A stretch of 47,669 bases of DNA from Rhodospirillaceae bacterium CCH5-H10. Its GTDB lineage: Bacteria > Pseudomonadota > Alphaproteobacteria > Reyranellales > Reyranellaceae. Below, one piece after another: positions 24,655-32,514 of this stretch (position 1 is its first letter; the number at the start of each line of letters is the position of its first letter). The stretch lies in the NCBI GenBank assembly GCA_001557035.1, contig LSKJ01000205.1:1-47669 (forward strand), in the 5' to 3' direction. A program made the position numbers and the translations under genes. The notes beneath the pieces were generated by a model. It ran no database searches. It was not told the DNA's origin and saw only the letters and a program-made list of their open reading frames with translations.

Positions 24655-25143
24655 ATGACCGACGCGCCTCTCCCGGCGGTTCATTTCGCCACCTCGCTGT
24701 CGCCGCACCGCAGCCTGTCCGCGGAGGGCTTCCGCCTGGTCATGCTGGGCGCCGTCGCGGCCAACGTGGTGATCGGCCTGCCGATGTTCGTCATGGGCGC
24801 GTGGCCGGTCTTCGGCTTCATGGGCCTCGACGTTTTCCTGCTGTGGTGGCTGTTCAAGCGCAGCTATCTCGATGCGCGGCGCACCGAGACCCTGCTGCTG
24901 ACCGACCGCGAACTGGTCGTGGTCCGCGTCGCGCCCGACGGCGAGCGCGAGGAGCATCGGCTCGACGCCTACTGGCTGAAGGTGGAGGCGACCGAGGAGC
25001 GCCTGGTGGTTACCTCCCGAGGTAACCGCGCCGTGATCGGCCGCTTTCTCGGCCCCGAGGAACGCCTGCGGGTCGCCGAGCAACTCAAGGCCGCCATCGC
25101 CGACATGCGCGCGCCGCGCTACGACCACGCATGGGACGAGTAG
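24655..25143 (+). CDS. DUF2244 membrane protein
   Basis: The 162-residue protein has two closely spaced hydrophobic segments (residues about 28-48 and 52-68, VMLGAVAANVVIGLPMFVMGAWPVFGFMGLDVFLLWWLF) followed by a cytoplasmic beta-rich domain (LTDRELVVVRV, HRLDAYWLKVE). This is the DUF2244 layout, common in Alphaproteobacteria, function unknown. The start lies only 13 bp from nth, so its mRNA leader must be very short or start within nth. Confidence 0.85.
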   Translation: MTDAPLPAVHFATSLSPHRSLSAEGFRLVMLGAVAANVVIGLPMFVMGAWPVFGFMGLDVFLLWWLFKRSYLDARRTETLLLTDRELVVVRVAPDGEREEHRLDAYWLKVEATEERLVVTSRGNRAVIGRFLGPEERLRVAEQLKAAIADMRAPRYDHAWDE

Positions 25144-25175
25144 CTTAAAGGCTCTTCGAGCAAGCCCTCTCCGCC

Positions 25176-25337
25176 CACGCGTAGCGTGGGGGGAGAGGGA
25201 GGGGACCCGCGCAGCGGGGAGGGTGAGGTGGGTCTTCGACCTTCATTCCCGCATAACACATCCGTATCAGGCGCCACCTCACCTCCCCGTTGCTGCGCAA
25301 CGGGTCCCTTCCTCTCCCCCACTTCGTGGCGGAGAGG
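25176..25337. repeat. 162-bp imperfect palindromic repeat
   Basis: The ends CCTCTCCGCC (25176-25185) and GGCGGAGAGG (25328-25337) are perfect inverted repeats. Interior blocks (GGGAGAGGGAGGGGACCCGC.. / ..CGGGTCCCTTCCTCTCCC and GGGTGAGGTGG / CCACCTCACC) pair across a loop near 25232-25272. It fills the 213-bp gap between DUF2244 and dapB, which face each other; no gene is seen there. Confidence 0.75.
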
Positions 25338-25356
25338 ACATGTGAGATGGCCGTGC

Positions 25357-26154
25357 TCAAAGCCCCAGCACGTCCTTCATGCCGTACAGGCCGGGCTTCC
25401 TGCCCTCCAGCCACTTGGCCGACGTCACCGCGCCCGCCGCATAGGTCTCGCGGCTGAACGAGCGGTGGTTGAGTTCGAGCCGTTCGCCGGCGGCCGCGAA
25501 GTAGACCGTGTGCACGCCCACTTCCTCGCCGCCGCGCAGCGTCGCGAAACCGATCTCGCCCGTGGGCCGCGCGCCGGTGTGGCCGTCGCGGCTCTTGCGC
25601 CAGACCTCCTCGAGCTGGACCTTGCGGCCCGCCGCCGCCGCGCGGCCGAGCGCCAGCGCGGTGCCGGAGGGCGCGTCGATCTTGTGGCGATGGTGCATCT
25701 CCAGCACCTCGATGTCGTAGCTGGGGTCGAGCATCGACGCGGTCTTCTCGACCAGCGCCAGCAGGATGTTGACGCCCAGCGCCATGTTGGCCGCCCACAT
25801 GATCGGCACCTTCTTCGCGGCGTCCTGGATCAGCTTGGTCTGGATGGGATCGAGGCCGGTCGTGCCGATCACCATGGCGACGCCCTTGTCGCTGGCCACC
25901 TTGGCATGGGCGACCGTGGCTTCCGGCACGGTGAAGTCGATCACGCACTGGGCGGCGGCGATGGCGGCGGCGCTGTCGTCGCCGATCAGCACGCCGTTGG
26001 CTTCGAGCCCGGCAACCTCGCCGGCATCCTTGCCCAGCGCCTTGCTGCCGGGGATCTCGCTGGCGGCGGCGAGCGACACGCCATCGGTGCGTGCGATCTG
26101 TCGGACCAGCATCTGGCCCATGCGCCCGGAGGCGCCGACGACGGCGATCTTCAT
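25357..26154 (-). CDS. dapB: 4-hydroxy-tetrahydrodipicolinate reductase
   Basis: DapB reduces hydroxytetrahydrodipicolinate with NAD(P)H in lysine and diaminopimelate synthesis. The 265 residues have the Rossmann start KIAVVGASGRMGQML, GTTGLD, and the signature EMHHRHKIDAPSGTAL with catalytic histidine and lysine near residue 155. Length and motifs are normal. It stands alone here, divergent from the small DUF3303 gene. Confidence 0.97.
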   Translation of the reverse strand: MKIAVVGASGRMGQMLVRQIARTDGVSLAAASEIPGSKALGKDAGEVAGLEANGVLIGDDSAAAIAAAQCVIDFTVPEATVAHAKVASDKGVAMVIGTTGLDPIQTKLIQDAAKKVPIMWAANMALGVNILLALVEKTASMLDPSYDIEVLEMHHRHKIDAPSGTALALGRAAAAGRKVQLEEVWRKSRDGHTGARPTGEIGFATLRGGEEVGVHTVYFAAAGERLELNHRSFSRETYAAGAVTSAKWLEGRKPGLYGMKDVLGL

Positions 26155-26211
26155 CTCGTTCCTCTTCTCGTTGGTTCGCCTAGACTACCGGACGGAAAGC
26201 AAGGGGAACAC

Positions 26212-26481
26212 ATGCTCTTCATGGTCGTCGAGAAGTTCAAGAACCAGGACGGCAAGGCCGTCTATCGCAAGCTCCAGAAGGGCCGCGGCCTGCCCGACGG
26301 GCTGGAGTTCGTCGCAAGCTACGTCACGGCCGATCTCGGCCGCTGCTTCCAGCTCATGCGCACCGACGACATCACGACCTTCCAGCGCTGGATCGCCGAC
26401 TGGCAGGAAGTCGTCGAGTTCGAGGTCGTGCCCGTCGTCGAGGGCAGGACGACCCGCGAAGCCATCGAACCGCTGCTGTAG
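26212..26481 (+). CDS. DUF3303 family small protein
   Basis: The 89-residue protein begins MLFMVVEKFKNQDGKAVYRKLQKGRG and has FQLMRTDD and W...W spacing typical of DUF3303, a ferredoxin-like-fold family of unknown role. AAGGGG lies six bases before ATG 26212. A GFA-like gene follows after 29 bp on the same strand. Confidence 0.8.
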   Translation: MLFMVVEKFKNQDGKAVYRKLQKGRGLPDGLEFVASYVTADLGRCFQLMRTDDITTFQRWIADWQEVVEFEVVPVVEGRTTREAIEPLL

Positions 26482-26510
26482 AAACAGATTCCGAAGAAGG
26501 AGAACAGACG

Positions 26511-26915
26511 ATGTTGACAGGTGGCTGCCATTGCGGCGCGATTCGCTATCAGGCCGAGGGCGATGCCCTCCATCACGCGCTATGCCATTGCACGGACTGC
26601 CGGCGGCACGCCGGGGCGCCGATGGTCGGCTGGACGATGTACCCGCACGACGCGGTCAAGGTGACCAAGGGCACCCCGAAGATCTACGCCTCGTCGGAGC
26701 ATGGGCGGCGGCATTTCTGCTCCGACTGCGGCACCGGGCTCTTCTACGACAATGCGAAGATGCTGCCGGGGCTCATCGACATCCAGAGCGCGACCTACGA
26801 CGATCCGGATGCGGTGCCGGCGCAGGTCCACATCCAGGTCGCCGAGCGGATCGGGTGGATGAAGAACGTCCATGAAATGCCGACGTTCGACCGCTATCCG
26901 CCGCAGCCGGAATAG
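26511..26915 (+). CDS. GFA/CENP-V family zinc-binding protein
   Basis: The 134-residue protein carries the full GFA zinc pattern: GGCHCGAIRY, then CHCTDCRRHAG, then FCSDCGTGLFY. Members bind zinc and are named after the glutathione-dependent formaldehyde-activating enzyme, but most have no proven activity. AAGGAG eight bases upstream supports the start. It is the second GFA-type protein in the window, after the one at 21609-22103, and converges with the M81 peptidase gene (6 bp gap). Confidence 0.9.
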   Translation: MLTGGCHCGAIRYQAEGDALHHALCHCTDCRRHAGAPMVGWTMYPHDAVKVTKGTPKIYASSEHGRRHFCSDCGTGLFYDNAKMLPGLIDIQSATYDDPDAVPAQVHIQVAERIGWMKNVHEMPTFDRYPPQPE

Positions 26916-26921
26916 GGCCGG

Positions 26922-28382
26922 CTACTTCCACGGATCGGCGACCTTCGGCCAGAACGGCGTCTTGCGCTTGGTGTAGGGCCAGCGCGTGACGTCGGGGTCG
27001 GCGGCGCCGGGGGTGGCGACGTAGAGGATCTCCTTCGCGACGCCGACGAAGCCGTTATAGAAATGCTGCGCCGACTTCACGACGACGACGCGGTAGTCGG
27101 CGGGATCGGCGCCGACCGCGCGGAAGGCGTCGGCGTGGAAGGTCTGGTTGCGGCGGGTGCAGATCGCGATGTCGACATGCTCCGAGGACAGCAGCGCCAT
27201 GTCGCCGAGCGGCGACATCACCGGCCCGTAGGGCTGATAGACGTTGCGGGCGATCTTCTTCACCGTGACGTCGAGGTCGACCGGATCGCCGCTCACCGTC
27301 CCGGACTTGCCGCCCAGCCGCATGCGGATGCGTGCGCCCTCGCCTGCCTCCTCGGCGATCTGGAAGGCCATCGGGTCCCACATCACGCCGAACAAAGCCG
27401 GGCCGATCTCGCGCTCGACCAGCGCGTTCAGCACGAAGGTCGAATCGCCCGGCGCGCCGGAGCCGGGATTGTCGGCGCGGTCGGCCAGCACCAACGGGCC
27501 CTGGTTGTGCGAGGCGGCGCGGTCCATCGCTTCCTCGACGGTCAGGTACTTGGTGGCATAGCGCTCGCGATTGTCCCACAGCTCCTTGCCCAGCTGCTCG
27601 GCCAGCGCTTCGGCCTTCTTCACGTCGCCGTCGGCCACGACCAGCGTGCGGGTGCCGACGTCTTCCACGTCGGCGAAGGAGAAGCCGTGGCTCAGCGAGA
27701 CGGAGAGAATGCCGTCCTTGCCTTCGAGCGACTTCATGCGCACGACGAACTCGTTGATCGGCGGCACGGAGGTGCGGTACTGCGCGATCATGCGGCAATC
27801 GTAGCGCGCCATCACCGGCTTCACCTTGCCGTCGACCGTGTCGGCGATGATGGCGAACAGCTCGGCCGCGCGCTCCATCGTGTCGGTGTGCGGGTATTCC
27901 TTGTAGCCGACCAGCACGTCGGCGCTGTCGAGCATCAGCGCGCTCAGGTGACAGTGCAGGTCGAACTCGGCGCCGATCGCCACCTTCGGGCCGACGATGG
28001 CGCGCACCTTCGACAAAAGATCGCCTTCGCAGTCGTCATAGCCGTCGGCGACCATCGCGCCGTGCACGTTGATCAGCACGGCGTCGAGCGGCAGGGCCGC
28101 CTTCACGCCGGCGAGCACTTCGTCGCGGAAATCCTCGTAGATCTTGCGCACGGTCGTGCCCGACGGGGCGGCGAAGGTCGCGAGGCCCTCGATCACGGTC
28201 CAGCCGCGTTCCTCGGCCTTCTTGCGCCAGACATGCATCGGCGCGGTGAAGTTGGTCGGCTCGGCCTTCGTCGCGTCGCCGCGCCAGATGCCATGCTCCT
28301 GGTAGCCGCGCAGGCCGGTCGGGAACGGCACGAACTGATTGGTCTCGGTCCCGAGGGCCGCGATGAACACACGCTTGGTCAA
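26922..28382 (-). CDS. M81 family metallopeptidase, MlrC-like
   Basis: The 486-residue protein is of the MlrC type: FIAALGTETNQFVP at the start, LINVHGAMVADGYDDCEGDLL, GAEFDLHCHLS with likely zinc ligands, and a C-terminal MlrC domain (DRADNPGSGAPGDST, AICTRRNQTFHADAFRAVG). MlrC hydrolyses the linearised tetrapeptide of microcystin, but most homologues have other, unknown amide or hydantoin-like substrates. I chose a TTG start at 28382: AAGGAG lies seven bases upstream, just before the tag stop codon. The longer frame from 28418 would run into tag. Confidence 0.88.
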   Translation of the reverse strand: MTKRVFIAALGTETNQFVPFPTGLRGYQEHGIWRGDATKAEPTNFTAPMHVWRKKAEERGWTVIEGLATFAAPSGTTVRKIYEDFRDEVLAGVKAALPLDAVLINVHGAMVADGYDDCEGDLLSKVRAIVGPKVAIGAEFDLHCHLSALMLDSADVLVGYKEYPHTDTMERAAELFAIIADTVDGKVKPVMARYDCRMIAQYRTSVPPINEFVVRMKSLEGKDGILSVSLSHGFSFADVEDVGTRTLVVADGDVKKAEALAEQLGKELWDNRERYATKYLTVEEAMDRAASHNQGPLVLADRADNPGSGAPGDSTFVLNALVEREIGPALFGVMWDPMAFQIAEEAGEGARIRMRLGGKSGTVSGDPVDLDVTVKKIARNVYQPYGPVMSPLGDMALLSSEHVDIAICTRRNQTFHADAFRAVGADPADYRVVVVKSAQHFYNGFVGVAKEILYVATPGAADPDVTRWPYTKRKTPFWPKVADPWK

Positions 28383-28386
28383 CGAA

Positions 28387-28980
28387 TCACTCCTTGGCGC
28401 AATGGCAGCCCGCGACATGGTCGTCGACCATGCCCGAGGCTTGCATGAAGGCGTAGCAGATGGTGGAGCCCACGAACTTGAAGCCGGCCTTCTGAAGGGC
28501 CTTCGACATCGCGTCGCTCTCGGCCGACCGGGCGGGCACGTCCTTGAGGGTCTTCGGGCGGTTCTTCTTCGGTTTGCCGCCGACGAAGCCCCACAGGAAT
28601 TTCGCGAAGGAGCCTTCGCGCTCCTTCAGCGCGAGAAAGGCCTGGGCGTTGCTCACGCTGGCGGCGATCTTGCCCTTGTGCCGGATGATGCCGGGATCGA
28701 GCAGCAGCTTCTCCAGCTTCGCAGGGCGATAGCGCGCGATCTTCTCGGGATCGAACCCGTCATAGACCTTGCGGTAATGCTCGCGCTTGCGCAGCACGGT
28801 GATCCAGGAAAGGCCGGCCTGGCAGCCTTCCAGGGTCAGCAGTTCGAACAGCGCCCGGTCGTCGCGCAGCGGCCGGCCCCATTCCGTGTCGTGGTATTTC
28901 TGGTAGAGCGGATCGTCGGAGACCCAGCCGCATCTTGGCTTGCCGTCCGCGCCGCTCACTCTATCGTGCTTCCAAACCAT
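28387..28980 (-). CDS. tag: DNA-3-methyladenine glycosylase I
   Basis: Tag excises 3-methyladenine from alkylated DNA. The 197 residues show RCGWVSDDPLYQKYHDTEWGRP near the N-terminus, LLTLEGCQAGLSWITVLRKRE, and GFKFVGSTICYAFMQASGMVDDHVAGCHC at the C-terminus. The zinc ligands (Cys and His near the N-terminus, His and Cys near the end) are present. It is divergent from the dehalogenase-like gene. Its end carries the ribosome site of the M81 gene, so the two are translated in tandem although functionally unrelated. Confidence 0.96.
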   Translation of the reverse strand: MVWKHDRVSGADGKPRCGWVSDDPLYQKYHDTEWGRPLRDDRALFELLTLEGCQAGLSWITVLRKREHYRKVYDGFDPEKIARYRPAKLEKLLLDPGIIRHKGKIAASVSNAQAFLALKEREGSFAKFLWGFVGGKPKKNRPKTLKDVPARSAESDAMSKALQKAGFKFVGSTICYAFMQASGMVDDHVAGCHCAKE

Positions 28981-28996
28981 GTGAGGAAGCTACCCA

Positions 28997-29716
28997 ATGT
29001 CCAAGGTCCCCGCCAATCTGAAGGTCTGCATTTTCGATGTATTCGGCACCGTCGTCGACTGGCGCGGCAGCCTGATCGCCGATATGCCCGCGCTCGGCGC
29101 CAAATATGGCATCGACACCGACTGGACGAGCTTTGCCGACGACTGGCGCGGCCTCTACCAGCCGCAGATGGGCCGCGTGCGCAAAGGCGAACTGCCGTGG
29201 ACGCGCATCGATGACCTACACAAGGAAGCCTTCGAGATGCTGCTGAAGAAGCGCGGCCTGAAGCATCCGGGCGAGGAAGGCGCGTGGGAGTTCACCCATC
29301 TCTGGCACAAGCTGCGGCCCTGGCCCGATTCGGTCGAGGGCATCGGCATGATGAAGAAGAAGTTCGTCGTGGCCACGCTCAGCAACGGCAACGTCGCGCT
29401 GCTGATCAACATGGCCAAGAACGGCGGCATCCCCTGGGACCACTGCTTCTCGGGCGAGACCTTCCATCACTACAAGCCCGATCCCGAAGCCTATCTCGGC
29501 GTGGTCGACAGCATGTACGTGAAGCCCGAGCAGGTGATGCTGGTGGCGGCGCACAACAATGACCTGGCGGCGGCACAGAAGTGCGGCCTGTCGACCGGCT
29601 TCGTCCTGCGCCCCCATGAGCATGGCCCGAACCAGACGCGCGACCTCAAGGCCGAGGGCGAGTGGAACGCGGTGGGCACGTCGATGATCGATCTCGCGAA
29701 GAAGCTTGGTTGCTGA
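28997..29716 (+). CDS. HAD-superfamily protein, haloacid dehalogenase type II-like
   Basis: The 239-residue protein has the nucleophile D14 in FDVFGTVVDWRG, LSNGN, and a lysine in HYKPDPEAY, as in L-2-haloacid dehalogenases. The last catalytic loop reads VAAHNNDLAAA rather than the VSSNGFD of characterised L-DEX, so the Ser and Asn that orient substrate are changed. Dehalogenase activity is therefore doubtful, and a phosphatase or other HAD role is possible. GAGGAAG precedes ATG 28997. The kinase-like gene overlaps its end by 11 bases. Confidence 0.85.
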   Translation: MSKVPANLKVCIFDVFGTVVDWRGSLIADMPALGAKYGIDTDWTSFADDWRGLYQPQMGRVRKGELPWTRIDDLHKEAFEMLLKKRGLKHPGEEGAWEFTHLWHKLRPWPDSVEGIGMMKKKFVVATLSNGNVALLINMAKNGGIPWDHCFSGETFHHYKPDPEAYLGVVDSMYVKPEQVMLVAAHNNDLAAAQKCGLSTGFVLRPHEHGPNQTRDLKAEGEWNAVGTSMIDLAKKLGC

Positions 29717-30743
29717 GGGGGATCGCATCGACGAGCCGCTCGCCTCCCTGCCTCCCGAGTACCGCGAGCGGGCCCGGTCGGCCCTGATCGCCGCGTTCGG
29801 CTCCGCGCCTCTCGCGGGCATGCAACCGATCACGACGGGAGCCTCGGCCTCGATCCATCGTATCGAGGTCGGCGGCCGACCTTGGATTCTGCGGCTCGAA
29901 TCTTCGATACGGGATGAGGTGCGCGACCCGCGACGGTCCTATGCATGCATGCGCGCCGCTGCGGAGGCAGGAATCGCGCCGCCGCTGCTTTACGCCGATC
30001 CCGACGCCGGCGTGGCGATCATGGCGTTCGTCCAGGGGCGGGCGCTCGACGATTTTCCGGGCGGAGCCAAGGCGCTGGCGCATGCGCTCGGGAATCTGGC
30101 GGCCCGACTGCAAGCGACAGCGGTCTTCCCGGCCGTTGCCGACTATCCCACCATCGTTCGTGGCCTGCTCGACCGCTTGCAGGCGACCGGTCTCTATGGT
30201 GCCTTGCTCGATCCTCACCGCGATGGCTTCGAGCGGCTATGCCCGGCGTATCCGTGGGACGCATCCGGCCTCGTCTCCAGCCACAACGATGCGCACCCCG
30301 GCAACATCCTGTCCGATGGCGAGCGGCTATGGCTGATCGACTGGGAGACGGCCTATCGCAACGATCCTGCCGTCGATCTGGCGATCATGACGATGTACCG
30401 CGCGGGCACGCCCGACCTGCAGGAGGCCCTGCTGCAATCGTGGTGCGGGCGGCCCTCCGATGCGGTGTTGAGGGCCAGGGTTTTCCTGATGCGGCAATTC
30501 GTGAAGCTCTTCTATGGTTGTGCAAACGGCCTCTATCTCTGCGAGACGAATCCGGGCCTGGTCGAGACCGACATGGCGGCCCCGACCCCGGCCGAATTCA
30601 ATGCAGCTATCCGCGAGGGGCGGCTGGTCCAGAACTCCCCCGAGGCTCAACGCGTCGGCGCCAGGGTCGCCCTGCGGAGCTTCCTCGACGGCGTCACATC
30701 GCCGGCCTTCGATGATGCCGCCGCGGTCCTCCACACCGGCTGA
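29706..30743 (+). CDS. APH-type phosphotransferase
   Basis: The 345-residue protein has the aminoglycoside-phosphotransferase/choline-kinase fold: TTGASASIHRIEVGG near residue 45, a lysine-loop counterpart WILRLES, the catalytic HNDAHPGNIL near residue 195, and the metal-binding LIDWETAYRNDP. The substrate is a small molecule that cannot be named. The only possible start upstream of the domain is TTG 29706, which overlaps the HAD gene by 11 bases, so translation may be coupled. The stop lies 21 bp from the convergent amidase. Confidence 0.85.
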   Translation: MVAEGDRIDEPLASLPPEYRERARSALIAAFGSAPLAGMQPITTGASASIHRIEVGGRPWILRLESSIRDEVRDPRRSYACMRAAAEAGIAPPLLYADPDAGVAIMAFVQGRALDDFPGGAKALAHALGNLAARLQATAVFPAVADYPTIVRGLLDRLQATGLYGALLDPHRDGFERLCPAYPWDASGLVSSHNDAHPGNILSDGERLWLIDWETAYRNDPAVDLAIMTMYRAGTPDLQEALLQSWCGRPSDAVLRARVFLMRQFVKLFYGCANGLYLCETNPGLVETDMAAPTPAEFNAAIREGRLVQNSPEAQRVGARVALRSFLDGVTSPAFDDAAAVLHTG

Positions 30744-30764
30744 GGCTTACACCCCGATGTGTCG

Positions 30765-32162
30765 TCAGAGTTTCGGTCGGCGCGAACGCCACGGCGTGGC
30801 GCGTTCGTAAGCCGCGCCGGCGGCCAGGACGCTGGCCTCGTCGAACGGGCGGCCGGCCAGCTGGAAGGCGAGCGGCAGGCCGTCGGCATCGAAGCCGCAG
30901 CACACCGCGGCGGCGGGCTGGCCGGTGACGTTGAACGGCATGCTGAGCGAGGGCTTGCCGAGGAAGTGGAAGATCGGCGCCGGCTCCTCGAAGATCTCCG
31001 GCGGACCCCACTGGTTGGCGGTCATGACGAGGTCGTAGCCGCGCATCGCCTCGCGCGTGTCCTGCTGCAGCTTGCGGCGGAAGCGAAGCGCCGAGATGTA
31101 TTGCTCGGCCGACAGGAAGGCGCCCAGCTGGAAGCGCCGCCGCGTCGTGTAGCCGAACTTCTCCGGCCGCTCGATCACGTCGCGGCGATGGATGGCGTGC
31201 GCCTCGGTCGTGATGATGACGCGGCCGCAGATGTGATAGTCGCGGATGTCAGGGAAAGTCACTTCCTCGACGATGGCGCCAAGGTCGCGCATCACGCGCA
31301 CGGCCTCCTCCATGCCGCCCGCCATGTCTTTCGACAGCTTGCCGTCGGGGCCTTCGTACCAGCTCTTGGCCAGGGCGATGCGCATGCCCTTGATAGAGCG
31401 CTGGGCGGCGGCGCCGTAGTCGACCTTGGCTGTTTTGGCGGAAGCCTGGTCGTTGGGATCGTGGCCCGCCAGCACGTCGAGCATCAGCGCGCAGTCCTCG
31501 GTCGTCCAGGCCATCGGCCCGGCGGTGTCGAGGCTGAAGGACAGGGGGAAGACGCCGCAGCGACTCACCAGCCCATAGGTCGGCTTGATGCCGGCGATGG
31601 CGCAGTAGCCCGCCGGGTTGCGGATCGAGCCGCCGGTGTCGGAGCCCATGGCGCCCATGCACAGTGCCGCCGCGACGGCCGCGCCCGAGCCGCTCGACGA
31701 GCCGCCGGGCTGGAACTCGGTGTTCCACGGGTTGCGCACGGGCGGGAACGGCTGGTCCGGCGTCATCGCGCCGTTGGCGAACTCATGCGTGCCGAGCTTG
31801 CCCAGAATGACGGCACCGCCAGCCTTGAGGCGCCGCACGGTCTCGGCATCGATCGCCGGCACATAGTCGATCCTGAGATGGGAATGGCCGGTCGTCTTGA
31901 TGCCGGCCGTTTCGTAGATGTCCTTCAGCCCGATCGGGATGCCGTGCATCGGACCGCGTCGTAGCCCGCCGCTCATTTCCATGTCGGCCTGGCGCGCGGC
32001 GTTCAGCGCGACGTCGGCCGTAACGGTGACATAGCTCGACAGCGTGCGATCGACGGCGGCGATGCGGGCCAAGAATGCTTCGGTGAGCTTCGTGGAGGTG
32101 AGGGCGCCGCGCGCCATCAGGCGGCCGGCTTCGGCTATGCTCAGGGTCGTGAGATCGGTCAT
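30765..32162 (-). CDS. amidase signature family hydrolase
   Basis: The 465-residue enzyme has the Ser-cisSer-Lys triad of the amidase signature family: lysine in PIGLKDIYET, the glycine/serine loop GGSSSGSGAAVAAALC, and GSDTGGSIRNPAG carrying the nucleophile. It resembles GatA/AtzF-type amidases, but no gatB is nearby, so it is likely catabolic. A 64-residue GatC/AtzG-like gene lies 9 bp upstream. The operon diverges from a peptide ABC importer, which suggests scavenging of amide nitrogen. Confidence 0.92.
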   Translation of the reverse strand: MTDLTTLSIAEAGRLMARGALTSTKLTEAFLARIAAVDRTLSSYVTVTADVALNAARQADMEMSGGLRRGPMHGIPIGLKDIYETAGIKTTGHSHLRIDYVPAIDAETVRRLKAGGAVILGKLGTHEFANGAMTPDQPFPPVRNPWNTEFQPGGSSSGSGAAVAAALCMGAMGSDTGGSIRNPAGYCAIAGIKPTYGLVSRCGVFPLSFSLDTAGPMAWTTEDCALMLDVLAGHDPNDQASAKTAKVDYGAAAQRSIKGMRIALAKSWYEGPDGKLSKDMAGGMEEAVRVMRDLGAIVEEVTFPDIRDYHICGRVIITTEAHAIHRRDVIERPEKFGYTTRRRFQLGAFLSAEQYISALRFRRKLQQDTREAMRGYDLVMTANQWGPPEIFEEPAPIFHFLGKPSLSMPFNVTGQPAAAVCCGFDADGLPLAFQLAGRPFDEASVLAAGAAYERATPWRSRRPKL

Positions 32163-32171
32163 GGGGCGCGC

Positions 32172-32366
32172 CTACTCGTCGGCCCGGAAGACCTGCGGCG
32201 GCTCGGCGGCCCAGGCCCAGCGCTGCGGGATTCGCTCCATCAAGCCAAGCAGCCCGACATAGCCCTTGTGCAGATGTCCGATGTCTTCCTCGGTCAAGGT
32301 GAGACCGGTCAGCGCGGCGCGTGCCCGAAACTCCTCGAGCGTTGGCGCCTTGATCGACGATGTCAT
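32172..32366 (-). CDS. small GatC/AtzG-like protein paired with the amidase
   Basis: The 64-residue protein has TLEEFRARAALTGLTLTEEDIGHLHKGYVG and an acidic tail with WAWAAEPPQVFRADE. Small helical proteins of this type sit just upstream of amidase genes and resemble GatC/AtzG subunits that stabilise the amidase; this assignment is by context and pattern. GGAGG six bases before ATG 32366 fixes the start; a longer reading to 32450 lacks support. Confidence 0.7.
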   Translation of the reverse strand: MTSSIKAPTLEEFRARAALTGLTLTEEDIGHLHKGYVGLLGLMERIPQRWAWAAEPPQVFRADE

Positions 32367-32387
32367 GAGAATCCTCCGCTCGGTCGA

Positions 32388-32428
32388 GCATGCAATCGAC
32401 ATGCCGCGTGATTCGCGATGGGCGGCAT
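32388..32428. promoter_or_regulatory. two inverted repeats upstream of the -24/-12 promoter
   Basis: GCATG-N7-CATGC (32388-32404) and ATGCCGC-N14-GCGGCAT (32401-32407 / 32422-32428) lie just upstream of the candidate sigma-54 promoter, between divergent amidase and importer genes. They could be sites for an activator or repressor acting on both; no regulator gene is adjacent. Confidence 0.35.
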
Positions 32429-32433
32429 CGCGT

Positions 32434-32449
32434 TGGCTTGGCGCTTGCA
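32434..32449 (+). promoter_or_regulatory. candidate sigma-54 (-24/-12) promoter of the peptide importer
   Basis: TGGCTTGGCGCTTGCA fits the RpoN pattern TGGCACG-N4-TTGCA with two mismatches. The invariant GG (32435-32436) and GC (32447-32448) are exactly 10 bases apart. Transcription would start near 32460, about 55 bases before the SBP start codon. Confidence 0.5.
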
Positions 32450-32514
32450 TGGTGGAGGACGCGAGCGTCTCCCGGTGGGGTTGTCGACGCGATCGCCGAA
32501 CTCAGGAGCGATGA

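Noticed and set aside
26922..28382. microcystin degradation locus
   Set aside because: MlrC-like proteins are common, and mlrA, mlrB and mlrD are absent here.
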